A stretch of 64,000 nucleotides of DNA from Stakelama pacifica. Lineage in GTDB: Bacteria > Pseudomonadota > Alphaproteobacteria > Sphingomonadales > Sphingomonadaceae. The stretch lies in assembly GCF_004361835.1 (NCBI RefSeq), contig NZ_SNWD01000012.1, positions 45,369 through 109,368 of the forward strand, in the 5' to 3' direction. Position 1 is the stretch's first letter. Each line of letters begins with the position of its first letter. Positions 15,827 through 24,726 of the stretch are shown here, one piece after another. The notes beneath the pieces were generated by a model. It was given only the letters and a program-made list of their open reading frames with translations. It was not told the origin of the DNA and did no database searches. The translations under genes were made by a program, and so were the position numbers.

Positions 15827-17403
15827 CCGAGGTCGCAGATGACATTCCGTTGAGTGAGCGGGAAAGATTTGGAGAGCTCGCGCGAATCTTCGCACGTCAC
15901 GGACTCGGTGGCCTCGCCTCACGCGTCGGCTTGGCGAGCGGTCCGCCGACATGGCCGGTCGAGCCCGACGCACCCACAAGAGTAGTCGCACTTCTTCGCG
16001 ATCTAGGTCCGGTCGCAATAAAGCTGGGCCAGCTTCTCGCCACACGTGGCGATCTTCTGGGGCCGGACTGGGTGAGTGCGCTATCGACATTACAGGATCA
16101 AGTTCCTGCGGTACCATTCCACGAGATCGAACCCGAACTCGTCTCGTCTCTCGGGGCGCCCGTTGCTGATGTTTTCGCGCGTTTCGATCCGAAACCAATC
16201 GCCGCGGCGTCGATTGCCCAGGTGCACGGTGCAGCCCTTTTCGATGGGACCGAAGTTGTCGTCAAGGTGCGCCGCCCGGGAATAGCGACCCGCGTCGACG
16301 CCGACCTGAGATTGCTACGACGACTTGCGCGTCTGGCCGAACGGCGCTCGCCGGAACTGCGGCGGCTTAAGATTGACGAACTGCTGCGCTTCTTCGCCGA
16401 GAGCCTGTCTCAAGAAATGGATCTGAGCGCCGAAGCGGCAGCATGTGAGGGGATTGGGTCATTTCTTGACACGCTAGGCGTGAGGACACCGAAGTTCTTT
16501 TGGGATTATGTCGGCCGCCGCGTCAACGTCCAGGAGCGGCTTGAAGGAGTCTCGGTGCGCGGCGTCCTTATTGCAGTAAACGAGGTAACAGACGCGGCCG
16601 CAATTGCAGGCACCTACGCGGACGCCATATTGCGCATGATCATCTTTCACGGCCGATTTCACGCAGATCCTCATCCCGGGAACGTATTCGTTCTTCCAAG
16701 CCGAAAGATCGCCTTCATCGACTTCGGCGCCACCGGAACGCTGACTCCAAACCGTCGCTCGGAGCTGGTCACCCTGGTCCTAGCCATCGCGGGAGAAAAT
16801 CCGCGCGCGGTCGCGGATGTGCTGATAAACTGGTCAGGCGACCGGACCGTTGAGGTGGATGGGTTGCAACGGGACCTTGAGTCTTTGATCGGTCAGTTTC
16901 GTGGCGCTGTCCTGAAACAGGTTGATCTGTCCGAGATATTCTCGCGCGTGTTCACGTTACTGCGCCAATACCGTCTGGCATTGCCGCCCGACCTAGCCTT
17001 GCTCCTGCGCACATTACTGACCGCCGAGGGATTGGTACGGACTCTTGACCCAGAGTTCGATATCGCGGCTAGGGCGATGCCGATCGCCCGCGAGCTTGCG
17101 CGCGAGCGAATTAGTCCTGCCGAACTGAAAAAAGGTGGGCGCCGACTGGCCGCAGGAATTGGCCGCTTGGCCGCAGCCTCTCCCGACTTAATAGGACTGG
17201 TAGAGAAAGTAGCAAAGTCAGGTACTATCCCGGTTCAGGTGTCATCACCATCACCGAACAAGGAGAGGCCGTCGTCCCAAAGAGATATACTCGCTGCCAG
17301 TCTGATCGTAGGGGGAGCGGTTCTCTTCAGTCAGCAAATATACATATCACTAGTTTCATGGGGAATTGCAGTAGTCATGTTGGCATGGACTAGGGCCCGA
17401 TAG
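15823..17403 (+). CDS. ABC1/UbiB-family atypical kinase-like protein
   Basis: 526 residues. Family-specific motifs are VAIKLGQLLATRGDLL (KxGQ), AAASIAQVHGA (the Ala-rich loop replacing a Gly-rich loop), VVVKVRRPG (ATP-binding Lys), FHADPHPGNVF and IDFGATGTL (metal-binding Asp). Two C-terminal hydrophobic segments suggest membrane anchoring, as in UbiB. UbiB-like proteins assist ubiquinone synthesis or lipid handling through ATPase activity. This plasmid copy is linked to MCE and TetR genes, so a lipid-related role is inferred rather than ubiquinone synthesis. Confidence 0.88.
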   Translation: MTEVADDIPLSERERFGELARIFARHGLGGLASRVGLASGPPTWPVEPDAPTRVVALLRDLGPVAIKLGQLLATRGDLLGPDWVSALSTLQDQVPAVPFHEIEPELVSSLGAPVADVFARFDPKPIAAASIAQVHGAALFDGTEVVVKVRRPGIATRVDADLRLLRRLARLAERRSPELRRLKIDELLRFFAESLSQEMDLSAEAAACEGIGSFLDTLGVRTPKFFWDYVGRRVNVQERLEGVSVRGVLIAVNEVTDAAAIAGTYADAILRMIIFHGRFHADPHPGNVFVLPSRKIAFIDFGATGTLTPNRRSELVTLVLAIAGENPRAVADVLINWSGDRTVEVDGLQRDLESLIGQFRGAVLKQVDLSEIFSRVFTLLRQYRLALPPDLALLLRTLLTAEGLVRTLDPEFDIAARAMPIARELARERISPAELKKGGRRLAAGIGRLAAASPDLIGLVEKVAKSGTIPVQVSSPSPNKERPSSQRDILAASLIVGGAVLFSQQIYISLVSWGIAVVMLAWTRAR

Positions 17404-17531
17404 TTTTTATGACCTAGTTAAATTTGCTAACTCATAAAATAGGCAAGTCTTCACCAAATTATGATATTCCGAGATTTGTCCAAGATGCTGGGCCAGGCCG
17501 CCGGGAGCTAGTCGACCCGGCCCAGCTAGGT

Positions 17532-18104
17532 TCACCTTCCCGCAAGCCCGGAGGGCGTGAGCGACTTGCCGGTGGTGAGTTCGTTTTCCAGCACAGGAAC
17601 GGCCGTGCCGGCGATCTGTTGCAGCGCTGGATCGGTGCCGTCTTGGGCATATCCCTTGTGAATTGCCCACGCTGCTTGTTGCACCTGCGCCGACTGGGTG
17701 AGATAAAGGTTGTCGAAAGCGCTCTTCGGTGCCTTTTGCAACAACTTGAGAAGAGCAGCGCGGTCAGCCGACAAGGTTGACGACGGCGCCTTTATCGTGC
17801 GCTGATCGTTCTTAAGCGCTGCCATCAGTGCTTTTTGGCTGCTCTGTGCCTCGGCAAGGACGCGCTTGGCGTAGGATTTGACGTCGTCCCGCTGCGCGCG
17901 CGTTGCGGCAAGCTGGGCAGCCTTTATCTGATAGAGGTTCGCGTCCGACGCGGCGAGAACGTAGTTTGGGCCGCTTTGGCTGGCAATCGGCTCTACCCCG
18001 ACATCCGCGCTGGTCATCGTTCCTGACGTGGATGGGGTAACTGCTTGGGCAAAAGCCGGAACCGACACCAAAGAAAGCAGCGCGGCGGAGATCAAGATCT
18101 TCAT
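17532..18104 (-). CDS. DUF4142 secreted protein
   Basis: 190 residues from ATG 18104, preceded by AGAAAGGAAAC. The signal peptide (ISAALLSLVSVPAFAQA) is followed by the all-helical DUF4142 ferritin-like fold, with NLYQIKAAQLAATRAQRDDVKSYAKRV and the later KSAFDNLYLTQSAQVQQAAW stretch. Family members are periplasmic or outer-membrane-associated, often induced by stress, with no known biochemical activity. A GGAAC-N16-CGTT element ends 48 bases upstream of the start, indicating general-stress sigma control. The in-frame upstream extension to 18287 overlaps this promoter and is rejected. Confidence 0.85.
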   Translation of the reverse strand: MKILISAALLSLVSVPAFAQAVTPSTSGTMTSADVGVEPIASQSGPNYVLAASDANLYQIKAAQLAATRAQRDDVKSYAKRVLAEAQSSQKALMAALKNDQRTIKAPSSTLSADRAALLKLLQKAPKSAFDNLYLTQSAQVQQAAWAIHKGYAQDGTDPALQQIAGTAVPVLENELTTGKSLTPSGLAGR

Positions 18105-18152
18105 CTGTTTCCTTTCTGGCGGTTTATGTCGGTAACGTGAATCAGGGCGGCA

Positions 18153-18177
18153 AACGAAAAGGAAACCGGTTGGTTCC
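18153..18177 (-). promoter_or_regulatory. EcfG-type promoter for the DUF4142 gene
   Basis: On the minus strand GGAAC (18177-18173), a 16-base spacer, and CGTT (18156-18153) match the alphaproteobacterial general stress (EcfG) consensus. It lies at the right distance from the DUF4142 start at 18104. Confidence 0.65.
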
Positions 18178-18308
18178 ATTGTAGATCGGCTTGGCGATAG
18201 GATGCGATCTACGCCATACAGGCAGAACCTTCGAGCCATTGGATGGCTTCCGTTACCGAACTCAACAAGCGGTCTTGCTTCAACCACTCACCCGTCCTCC
18301 CAACGCCG

Positions 18309-19598
18309 TCAGCGGCTCCGGTCCTTATCGCGCGGCGCCGGTGCTTGCGCCGGGGACGCGCGGCCGATTTCGCCGTCCAGCGATCCACCAGCCTTGATCC
18401 GATCTGCGACGAACTGGCGCGTCGACTCCCCGATGGTCCCGACCATGCGCGCGCTCTCGCCCCGATCGCGCGCGGTCTTCATGGCCGCGTCGACGATCGC
18501 CTGGGCGGGCGCGAGGCGTGGATCGGCTTGGTTCTTTTCCGGCGTGTTCTTCAGGAACAGCTCGGCAAGCCGCTCCTGCCCTGGCGAGTGTCCGGGGGGC
18601 AGGATCGGCCGCTCCAGCGACCGCACGGCGCGCTGGATCTGCGCCGGCTGCTGGTTGTTGATCTGGACGCCGAGCGCCGCCCCGATCTCCCGCACCCGCT
18701 CCAACGGCGTCTGCTGGGGCGTCACGACGGCATCGACCTGACGGACGCCGAGATAGGTGAGAAGGTGCGATTGATAGATCGGCCCCTTGGCGTGGCGGAC
18801 ATAGGCGAGTTCGGTTCGCGCGTTGGCGATGGCGGGGGAGGGGGCACCCTCCTTAATCAGCCCGCGCAGCCGGTCGGCCGCCTGTTGACGGGCGGCCGGC
18901 AGATAGCGTTCCAGCTCCTCGCGCGCCTTGGTCAGCGTCACCCGGTAGCGTTGCCCCTCGGGCGGGGCACGCTTGGGGAGCATGGCGATCCCTGCGGGGC
19001 CGATGCGCGCTTCGGGCGCGAGGTCGCGCTTGACCGCCGCTGCGGAGAGAACCGCGGCCATGCCGCGATGATCTCCGGTGAGAAAGCCGTGGCGGGACGC
19101 CTCCATCCAACGATCCTTGTCGATCGCGGCAATGCGGATCGGGTGGCCGGCTTCGCGGGCGAGCTGGGCGGCATGGTGGCGCATGGTGCGCCCGTTCCCT
19201 TCGCGGAAGGGATGAATGGCGTTGATCTCGTTGATGTGGTTGCCGAGCCGATCGAAAAACTCGTCGCGAGGAAGCCCCCGCAAGCCGCTCTGCGCTCCTA
19301 CCTCGGCGAACCGATTGTCGAGTTCGCGCGCAAGGTAGGGGACGGCGGCGAAGCTCGATCCGCCCTTGGCGATGTTAACGGAGCGATCCTGGCCCGCCCA
19401 ATCGTAGAGGTCTTGGAACAGGTGCCTATGGAGGGCCCGATAGCCATCGGCCGTCGCTGGAAAGGTCAGGCGCGCGGCCTCCGCGCCGCGCGCCTGGGTC
19501 AGTCTCCGTTCGGCCTCTGTAAGCGTCTTGTCGTCGGTGATTCCGAGCCGATTCCGAAGCGTCTCGGTGCCAGGATACGTGTAGGGATCGCTCGCCAA
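18309..19598 (-). CDS. Fic-domain AMP-transferase-like toxin (VbhT-like)
   Basis: 429 residues from a TTG start at 19598, two bases after the upstream antitoxin stop. The Fic motif HPFREGNGRTMR (residues 129-140) is complete, including catalytic His129 and the phosphate-anchoring GNGR. Fic enzymes transfer AMP from ATP onto hydroxyl side chains; VbhT-type Fic proteins target DNA gyrase/topoisomerase IV. The C-terminal ~250 residues are helical and charged and could be a secretion or BID-like domain, as in VbhT. That would fit the plasmid's VirB/VirD4 system, but I cannot confirm it by eye. The upstream small gene is the probable antitoxin. Confidence 0.82.
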   Translation of the reverse strand: MASDPYTYPGTETLRNRLGITDDKTLTEAERRLTQARGAEAARLTFPATADGYRALHRHLFQDLYDWAGQDRSVNIAKGGSSFAAVPYLARELDNRFAEVGAQSGLRGLPRDEFFDRLGNHINEINAIHPFREGNGRTMRHHAAQLAREAGHPIRIAAIDKDRWMEASRHGFLTGDHRGMAAVLSAAAVKRDLAPEARIGPAGIAMLPKRAPPEGQRYRVTLTKAREELERYLPAARQQAADRLRGLIKEGAPSPAIANARTELAYVRHAKGPIYQSHLLTYLGVRQVDAVVTPQQTPLERVREIGAALGVQINNQQPAQIQRAVRSLERPILPPGHSPGQERLAELFLKNTPEKNQADPRLAPAQAIVDAAMKTARDRGESARMVGTIGESTRQFVADRIKAGGSLDGEIGRASPAQAPAPRDKDRSR

Positions 19599-19600
19599 GG

Positions 19601-19858
19601 TCAGGCGGCGATCTGGTGTGTTCCGGGCTGATAGAGGCTGAGGATAATCGAGGGCATGACGGCAGGCGGCACGCCCTCGTCGAGCATCATCGCGAACATC
19701 GCATCTTCATCGATGGTCGGCGTCATGTCCTCAATCGCGAGGTTGGCGCGCGCTTCCGCTACGTCCTCCCGCCAAAGTGCGATCTGCTCGGGGGTGCCGC
19801 GCTGGAAATCCATCTGGCGGATGCGCTCGCGCAACGTCTCAAGATCGATCTGGGCCAT
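19601..19858 (-). CDS. VbhA-like antitoxin of the Fic protein
   Basis: 85 residues from ATG 19858. The helical sequence around EARANLAIEDMTPTIDEDA has the layout of VbhA-type antitoxins, whose inhibitory helix places a Glu (S/TxxxE[G/N]) against the second Arg of the Fic motif. Here the equivalent reads NLAIED, so the Ser/Thr and the Gly/Asn positions are not canonical while the Glu is kept. The adjacent Fic gene begins two bases downstream, implying coupled expression. Start chosen because the upstream in-frame extension lacks a ribosome site. Confidence 0.7.
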   Translation of the reverse strand: MAQIDLETLRERIRQMDFQRGTPEQIALWREDVAEARANLAIEDMTPTIDEDAMFAMMLDEGVPPAVMPSIILSLYQPGTHQIAA

Positions 19859-19984
19859 CGCGTCATCCTTTCTGCTCTTAACCCTACGCCTTCCAAGGCG
19901 ACTCCTCAACAAATCATGTGTGAGCGAGGCGGATGCGCGCCGTGATCCGCGCTTGGTTGAGCGCGGATCGCCGGATCGGGGCCG

Positions 19985-20371
19985 TTAATACTCGCTCGCC
20001 AGCATGACCGTCAGAACGCGCGTGGTCTGCTGCGCATCCCACGGCGCTTCGCTACCATAGGTCAGCGTGTTGTCGTAGTAATCCACCTTCCAGAAAACCG
20101 TCTCGGAAATGGCCGTGCCATCGCTCGGCCGCTCTTGCGACCATTCACCGCTCGCTAGGCGATAGACCGCGCCGAAATCATGCTCACCATAGGGGTCGTT
20201 GTCGCCGTCGAACTTGGTGAAACCGACGATCGCCGATACGGCCTTGAAGCGATCCACATTGGGGAGGGCAAGAAAGCCCTGCGTGACGTTGGCGCACGAC
20301 GTGACGCCGGGGCTCTGACGCGCTGCGTCATTCAGGCGGCGGATGGTGTCGAGTTGTTCGGGGCTATACAT
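19985..20371 (-). CDS. DUF3768 family protein
   Basis: 128 residues from ATG 20371, which has a strong GGAGG ribosome site. The C-terminal half matches DUF3768: FTKFDGDNDPYGEHDFGAV, VFWKVDYYDNTLTYGSE and TTRVLTVMLASEY. The family is common on alphaproteobacterial plasmids near ArdC and ParB-like genes and has no assigned function. The gene is the first after a copy of the structured leader element (20396-20612), which ends about 25 bases before the start codon. Confidence 0.82.
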   Translation of the reverse strand: MYSPEQLDTIRRLNDAARQSPGVTSCANVTQGFLALPNVDRFKAVSAIVGFTKFDGDNDPYGEHDFGAVYRLASGEWSQERPSDGTAISETVFWKVDYYDNTLTYGSEAPWDAQQTTRVLTVMLASEY

Positions 20372-20395
20372 CGCTGATCCTCCTTCTGGCATGGG

Positions 20396-20612
20396 CCGCA
20401 AGGCCGCTGGGCCTCACGGCCCTGCCTGTCCGGCGAGGACGGGATGGGGAGGGGGAGCGAGAATCTACCGCTGGCGCGGGCGAGCCGCTCTAGCGCGGCC
20501 GGCGCGACGCGACGGGCGCCGCGCTTGGCGGATTACACGGGCGGTCGATTGTCGTTCGGGAACGAAAGGGCGGCGCCCTTGGTGTTCCCCTGGCGCCGAT
20601 CGCGCGCAGCGC
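20396..20612 (-). ncRNA. Structured 5' leader element, copy 1
   Basis: On the minus strand this begins near a GGGAAC/GTTCCC stem that encloses AAGGGC/GCCCTT. It continues through a conserved block, an AGCGCGGC/GCCGCGCT stem (20492-20499 with 20518-20525) and a purine/pyrimidine-rich block, and ends just before the DUF3768 start. The same order is found at 24392-24632 and 27228-27467. The terminal hairpin differs most in this copy. Possibly the radC RNA motif or a relative. Confidence 0.65.
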
Positions 20613-20674
20613 GAGCGGTGAACGATACGCGGTGCAGATCTCCGCACGGCATTGTCGCGCGCAAGCGCGTCCCG

Positions 20675-20974
20675 TCAGGAGGGCGCGTTGCGTGCGTCGC
20701 GAGCGGCGATCACCAGCTCGACGATGCGCGGCTGATGGAACAGCTCGCCGCGCTCGACGACGGCGAGGCCGGGACCGTCGAGAACGTCGCGGATGCGATC
20801 CTGCACGACCTCCTCCAGCTCGCCAGCGAGAACCCAGAAGTGGGGCGGGTCTCGGTCGCGACCCCCGGCACGGAACTGGTCGCCCTCGGCGACAGCCTGC
20901 GCCAGCGCGTTCAGCGCGGCCAACCCAAGCGCACGCTCGAAGGCGAGCTGCGCGAACAGGCGATGATGGGACAT
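20675..20974 (-). CDS. Hypothetical protein, 99 residues
   Basis: Starts at ATG 20974 with GGAGA upstream; the longer open frame to 21175 has no ribosome site. The N-terminal half is an amphipathic helix (HHRLFAQLAFERALGLAALN), and the rest is acidic with FWVLAGELEEVVQDRI. I do not recognise a family. It is a lone minus-strand gene upstream of the leader copy 1/DUF3768 unit and divergent from the HNH gene. Confidence 0.5.
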   Translation of the reverse strand: MSHHRLFAQLAFERALGLAALNALAQAVAEGDQFRAGGRDRDPPHFWVLAGELEEVVQDRIRDVLDGPGLAVVERGELFHQPRIVELVIAARDARNAPS

Positions 20975-21248
20975 GGAAATCTCCGTGTTGCCGTGATTGG
21001 CGACGTCAGCGGGAGGGGCGCGGAACGCCGGGTCACAGGACCGCGCCAGCGACCGGCTTGCCGGGCCGCGGGGGAGCCGAATTGCGCAGCAAATTGGGGG
21101 GACCGCTGATCCTTGAGGCGGCGGGCCGCGTCCCTCACGATGGTAGGAGACTGACGGACTACCCCTACAAACCAACGCCCGCCCACGGGGCGGACCGCTA
21201 GTCGATTTTCTGCTTTCGTTCTCGACTCGACTGACTCATAGAATCGTC

Positions 21249-21728
21249 ATGCCGATCATGCCCGAACATCGCTGGCTCTACCCGATCGACTGGCCCGAGC
21301 TGTCGAGGCTGATCCGGTTCGGCCGCGCCAAGGGGCGCTGCGAGCATTGCCGGCGCCCGCACGGTCGGCGGGTGTTTCACCTGGGCGATGGCCGCTGGTG
21401 GGACGCCGATCGCCGCCAGTGGCGCGACGGCCGCGGTCGCCGGGTCCGCGTGCCCGGCTCCGGCGTGGCGGCGATCGTCCGCGTCACGCGGGTCTATATC
21501 GCGTGCGCGCACCTGAACCATGACCCGACCGACAACGCGCCGCGCAACCTGGCTGCGCTGTGCCAGCGGTGCCATATGATCCATGACGCGGCCGAGCATC
21601 GGCGCCGGCGCTGGCTAAACGCCTACAGGCGGCGCGCGCTGGGCGATTTGCTCGCCCTGCTCGACGCGCCGCCTGTTGCGGCATGGGGTGTGCCACGTGG
21701 CACACCTGCGGCGGTTCTAGCGGGCTAG
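21249..21728 (+). CDS. HNH-endonuclease-like zinc protein
   Basis: 159 residues. One Cys pair in RCEHCRRPHG and a second in ALCQRCHMIHD enclose CAHLNHDPTDNAPRNLAA, giving the His-Asn-His spacing and zinc knuckle of HNH nucleases. Very basic overall, suggesting nucleic-acid binding. ATG 21249 is used; a second in-frame ATG at 21258 is possible. Near its 3' end the coding sequence contains a parS-like palindrome (21688-21705), read as VPRGTP. Confidence 0.65.
   Translation: MPIMPEHRWLYPIDWPELSRLIRFGRAKGRCEHCRRPHGRRVFHLGDGRWWDADRRQWRDGRGRRVRVPGSGVAAIVRVTRVYIACAHLNHDPTDNAPRNLAALCQRCHMIHDAAEHRRRRWLNAYRRRALGDLLALLDAPPVAAWGVPRGTPAAVLAG
21688..21705. repeat. parS-like palindrome, site 1
   Basis: Perfect 18-bp palindrome GTGTGCCACGTGGCACAC. 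Identical copies occur at 28137, 37151, 44605 and 46338. The centre CACGTG and flanking TGT/ACA resemble chromosomal parS (TGTTTCACGTGAAACA). This copy lies inside the HNH coding sequence. Confidence 0.75.
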
Positions 21729-21838
21729 ATCCGCTGCACGATCGTCGGGATGGGGCGTGGCCGGCTATTGGATATTAAGGCGCGGAGGCGTATATAGGTG
21801 ATGCGGTTTCGTGAGTGAGTCACTGACGTCACCATCCT

Positions 21839-21868
21839 GAGCCCGTCGAGCTGCTACTCGGCGGGCTC
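21839..21868. terminator. Hairpin terminator after the HNH gene
   Basis: GAGCCCG pairs with CGGGCTC, with additional CG pairs and a loop, followed by AAACTTTT. It is placed to serve the HNH gene on the plus strand and possibly transcripts from the opposite side. Confidence 0.5.
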
Positions 21869-21934
21869 AAACTTTTCGGGCCTTCCCCCACGAAAAGGGA
21901 CGGGAGCCCTGCTAGGCCCCCGCCCCCCGTCAGG

Positions 21935-22018
21935 CTACTTGTCGCGGCCCAACTTTACGATCGCAACCTCGAGCGAAAAGCCCGCGATCACAACCATTGC
22001 GGTTTCAAAGATTGTCAC
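21935..22018 (-). CDS. Possible 27-residue single-span membrane peptide
   Basis: A GTG at 22018 is preceded by AAGGAGGTGA, a near-perfect anti-SD complement, with suitable spacing. The frame reads MTIFETAMVVIAGFSLEV and ends with charged residues (KLGRDK) at TAG 21935-21937. One hydrophobic helix with a basic C-terminus suggests a small inner-membrane protein. The overlapping ATG runs straight into TGA, so GTG is the only workable start. Too short to assign to a family; downstream of the ParB-like gene on the same strand. Confidence 0.45.
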   Translation of the reverse strand: MTIFETAMVVIAGFSLEVAIVKLGRDK

Positions 22019-22299
22019 ATTCAGTCACCTCCTTCGACCGGCGAGATTGCGGGGGAGCTGCTACATCCTTCCGCTGCCGATCGAGGACAGTGTAGCCGAT
22101 CCTCGTGCGCACTGCGTTCACATTGTCGTGAAGTCGCCTCGGCGCCGCCCGTCCCTTGTGGGCGGGCGGCGCCCGCGGGCCTGAAAGGGCAGCGGGCGCG
22201 ACGGCCATGCGGGGCATGGCTGTCGCGCCGGCGACGGGGCTGCTGCTGGGCGGGTCAGTCGGGGGGAGGGGGGCGATTATCACCGCCCCCCGCATCCGT

Positions 22300-24135
22300 T
22301 CACGCCATTTCGTCGGCCTCCATGTCCTCGCCCTCGCCATCGAAGGCATCGGCTTCGGGATCGTCCCGCTCGTCGCGCTCGGGCTGGTCGAACGCCCCGA
22401 TCTGCATGGGCGCGGGAAGCCAGTGCGAAGCGAGCCGTCCCGACACGTTGACCGCCAAGTCCGCCTTCTTCTTGATGGTCGCGCAGTTGTCGGCGCTGGC
22501 ATCGCCGCACTCGGCGCGAAGTAGGTCGATCAGGGCTGCACGGCGCATCTTGTCGAACAGGGCGATGGGGGCCTGCCAGCGGGTCGCAATGTCCACGCCG
22601 GTCGCGCGGGCCACCTGCTCAAAGTGATGGTGACGCGGACCGGGGGCACCGCCCGCGAACAAGGTGCCGTCCACCGTCATCGACACCAATCCGGCGAGTA
22701 GCGCCATCTTGTCGTCGTGGCTCATGGCGCGAATGACCTCGAACCGGCCCTCGGCGGGGATCGATGCGAAGCGGTCGGCCATTGTTTCCTCGACCTCCCG
22801 CACGTTGCTGGTCGCCATAAGGTCGTCGGCAACATCGGTCGGGATGGTCTTGGCCTGCACGTCGATCGCCATCTGATAGCTGTGCGCGCCGTGGAGTAGC
22901 TGGCCCGCAAGGCTGTCCAGCAGCACGTCCAGCGCCAGCGAGGGGTCGGCCGAAACCGCCTCCTGCACGATGCGGGTCTTGATCCGCGACAGGTCGGCGA
23001 CAAGGCTGTTGCTGTAGAGCGGTTGCGGCTCGCCGCTGCTCGCCTTGGGCTTCGGCTCGGCCTTCGCGCGATAGAAGCTCTTGCCGAGCGATCCGTCATG
23101 CGAAACCCATAGCGCCACGCCCCCGATTGCGACCTGCTCGGCGCTGAACCCGCGCAAGCCCTCGGTGATCGCGTCCCGCTCGTCGGACAACGGCGCGATG
23201 CGGTCGCTGTCCTTGCCCTCGGCCTCGGCGATCTGCTCGATAGCGACGTCGATTGCCTCGATCCGTGCCGCCTCGTCCTCGGTCGGCTCGCGCGTGGCCG
23301 GATACAGGCTGCCCTTCATGTAAAGGTCGTAGGGCCGTTCCAGCGTGGCGCGAACCTCATGCCAACCGATCGCGCGATATTCGTCGGCGATGGCGTCCAG
23401 CTTGTCCTCTGCCAGTTCCTGCACAAGCTCGGGCTGGTCGGCAAAGCCCTCGGCCCCTTGGCTGAACAGGTCCACCGTGATCGTCCCGCCCTTCGCCTCG
23501 TAGGCGTCGCGCCCGACGAAGATGAACGCGCCGCTGGTGGTGTCCACCTTTTCGGTGGTGAGCATCCGCCGGATAGTGTGGGCGTGGCCATTCGCCGCCT
23601 TGCAGACCTTCACCTGTTGGTCGTGGTCGTCGGTGAGGGTGAGCGCGCGCGCTGCCTCAAGCGACAACTGGTCCTTGGCAATAAGATCGATCAGCGCCGG
23701 TGCCAGCGCGGAAAGGCGAAGCATCTTATAGACGAAGCTAACCGCCTGACCGAACCGGGCCGCGATTTCCTCGGCATCCATGCCGGTATCGCGCAGCGCC
23801 GCAAAGGCGCGGATGCTGTCTGCCGGGTGCATGTCCTCGCGCTGGAAGTTCTCCGCGAGCGACAGTTCGATGGCCTCTTCCTTAGTGCGGACCTCGACCG
23901 GAAACGCATCGCTGTTCTTGATCTGCTTGCGCTTCGCCAGTTCTTTTAGGCCGCGATAGCGCCGCCCTCCGGCAAACACATAGAACAAGCCCTCGTCCTC
24001 GTAGGCGACAAGGTTCTGCAACAGGCCGTGTGCGGCAATGTCGTCGGCCATGCTCTCGACGGCGGAAGGCTTCACGCGCCGCTGATTGAGCGGGGAAAGG
24101 CGAAGCTGCGACAGCTTAACGGTGATGATACCCAT
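22300..24135 (-). CDS. Large ParB/RepB/Spo0J-domain plasmid accessory protein
   Basis: 611 residues. The N-terminal ~110 residues are a ParB/Srx-fold domain (QLRLSPLNQRR, FAGGRRYRGLKEL, LSLAENFQREDMHPAD), followed by a helix-turn-helix (EEIAARFGQAVSFVYKMLRLS). The long C-terminal region with acidic tail is shared by plasmid proteins often found near ArdC. It is clearly different from the compact ParB at 46452, which pairs with ParA. The ParB fold in such proteins can bind CTP or act as a nuclease. Role here unknown; plasmid maintenance or establishment is likely. It is preceded by a 63-residue gene and the leader copy 2. Confidence 0.8.
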   Translation of the reverse strand: MGIITVKLSQLRLSPLNQRRVKPSAVESMADDIAAHGLLQNLVAYEDEGLFYVFAGGRRYRGLKELAKRKQIKNSDAFPVEVRTKEEAIELSLAENFQREDMHPADSIRAFAALRDTGMDAEEIAARFGQAVSFVYKMLRLSALAPALIDLIAKDQLSLEAARALTLTDDHDQQVKVCKAANGHAHTIRRMLTTEKVDTTSGAFIFVGRDAYEAKGGTITVDLFSQGAEGFADQPELVQELAEDKLDAIADEYRAIGWHEVRATLERPYDLYMKGSLYPATREPTEDEAARIEAIDVAIEQIAEAEGKDSDRIAPLSDERDAITEGLRGFSAEQVAIGGVALWVSHDGSLGKSFYRAKAEPKPKASSGEPQPLYSNSLVADLSRIKTRIVQEAVSADPSLALDVLLDSLAGQLLHGAHSYQMAIDVQAKTIPTDVADDLMATSNVREVEETMADRFASIPAEGRFEVIRAMSHDDKMALLAGLVSMTVDGTLFAGGAPGPRHHHFEQVARATGVDIATRWQAPIALFDKMRRAALIDLLRAECGDASADNCATIKKKADLAVNVSGRLASHWLPAPMQIGAFDQPERDERDDPEADAFDGEGEDMEADEMA

Positions 24136-24177
24136 GATGATGCTCCTTGATCTGTGTCTATGTCGATGGGGGAGGGG

Positions 24178-24369
24178 TCAGCCTTCGAGGCTCGCGAGTT
24201 CGTCAAACTCGGCCGATGCGCGCGCCGCGCCGTCGCCCGCGTAGGTCGCGCCGGAACGCGGGTAGAAGAACACGCGCTCGCCACGGCGGTAGGGGGTGCC
24301 GTCCGCGCTGGTGCCGTCCACCTTGGCCCGTTTCCAGTACGGATCGCCCTTGTATCGGGTGTAAGCCAT
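24178..24369 (-). CDS. Small hypothetical protein, 63 residues
   Basis: ATG 24369 follows an AGGAGG ribosome site. The sequence starts MAYTRYKGDPYWKRAK and includes GERVFFYPRSGATYAG, a compact basic and aromatic fold without signal or membrane span. It is the first gene after leader copy 2, whose end is about 23 bases upstream, and is followed 42 bases later by the large ParB-like gene, so the two probably form one transcription unit. Family not named. Confidence 0.65.
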   Translation of the reverse strand: MAYTRYKGDPYWKRAKVDGTSADGTPYRRGERVFFYPRSGATYAGDGAARASAEFDELASLEG

Positions 24370-24391
24370 TCTCTTTCCTCCTTCTCCCTGC

Positions 24392-24632
24392 GGCTGAAAG
24401 CCGGTTGCCGCAGCAACCGGGTCTGCCTCTCCGGCGAGGAGCGGGATGGGGAGGGAGGAGGAAAATCGATGGCCTGGCGCGGGCAGGCCGCCCTAGCGCG
24501 GCGACGCCCCTTAGGGCGTCGGGTGCCGCGCTTGGCGGACCACACGGGCCGTCTATTTTCCTTCGGGAACGAAAGGGCAGCAGCCCTTGGTGTTCCCCGC
24601 GCTGGCGGGCCTCCGGGGGAGGGCCGCGGCGC
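24392..24632 (-). ncRNA. Structured 5' leader element, copy 2
   Basis: Same order of blocks as copies 1 and 3. Stems visible: GGGAAC/GTTCCC enclosing AAGGGC/GCCCTT; AGCGCGGC (24495-24502) with GCCGCGCT (24525-24532) enclosing GACGCCC/GGGCGTC; and a terminal CCGGTTGC/GCAACCGG hairpin next to the ribosome site of the 63-residue gene. Confidence 0.7.
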
Positions 24633-24726
24633 CAGCGAACCTACGTCCCGCCCTGGGCGCGTCAGCTCCCCCTTAGATGCTGCTCGGCCGTCTCGAGGAA
24701 GCGATCAAGCGCCTCGAGGGCGGCTG

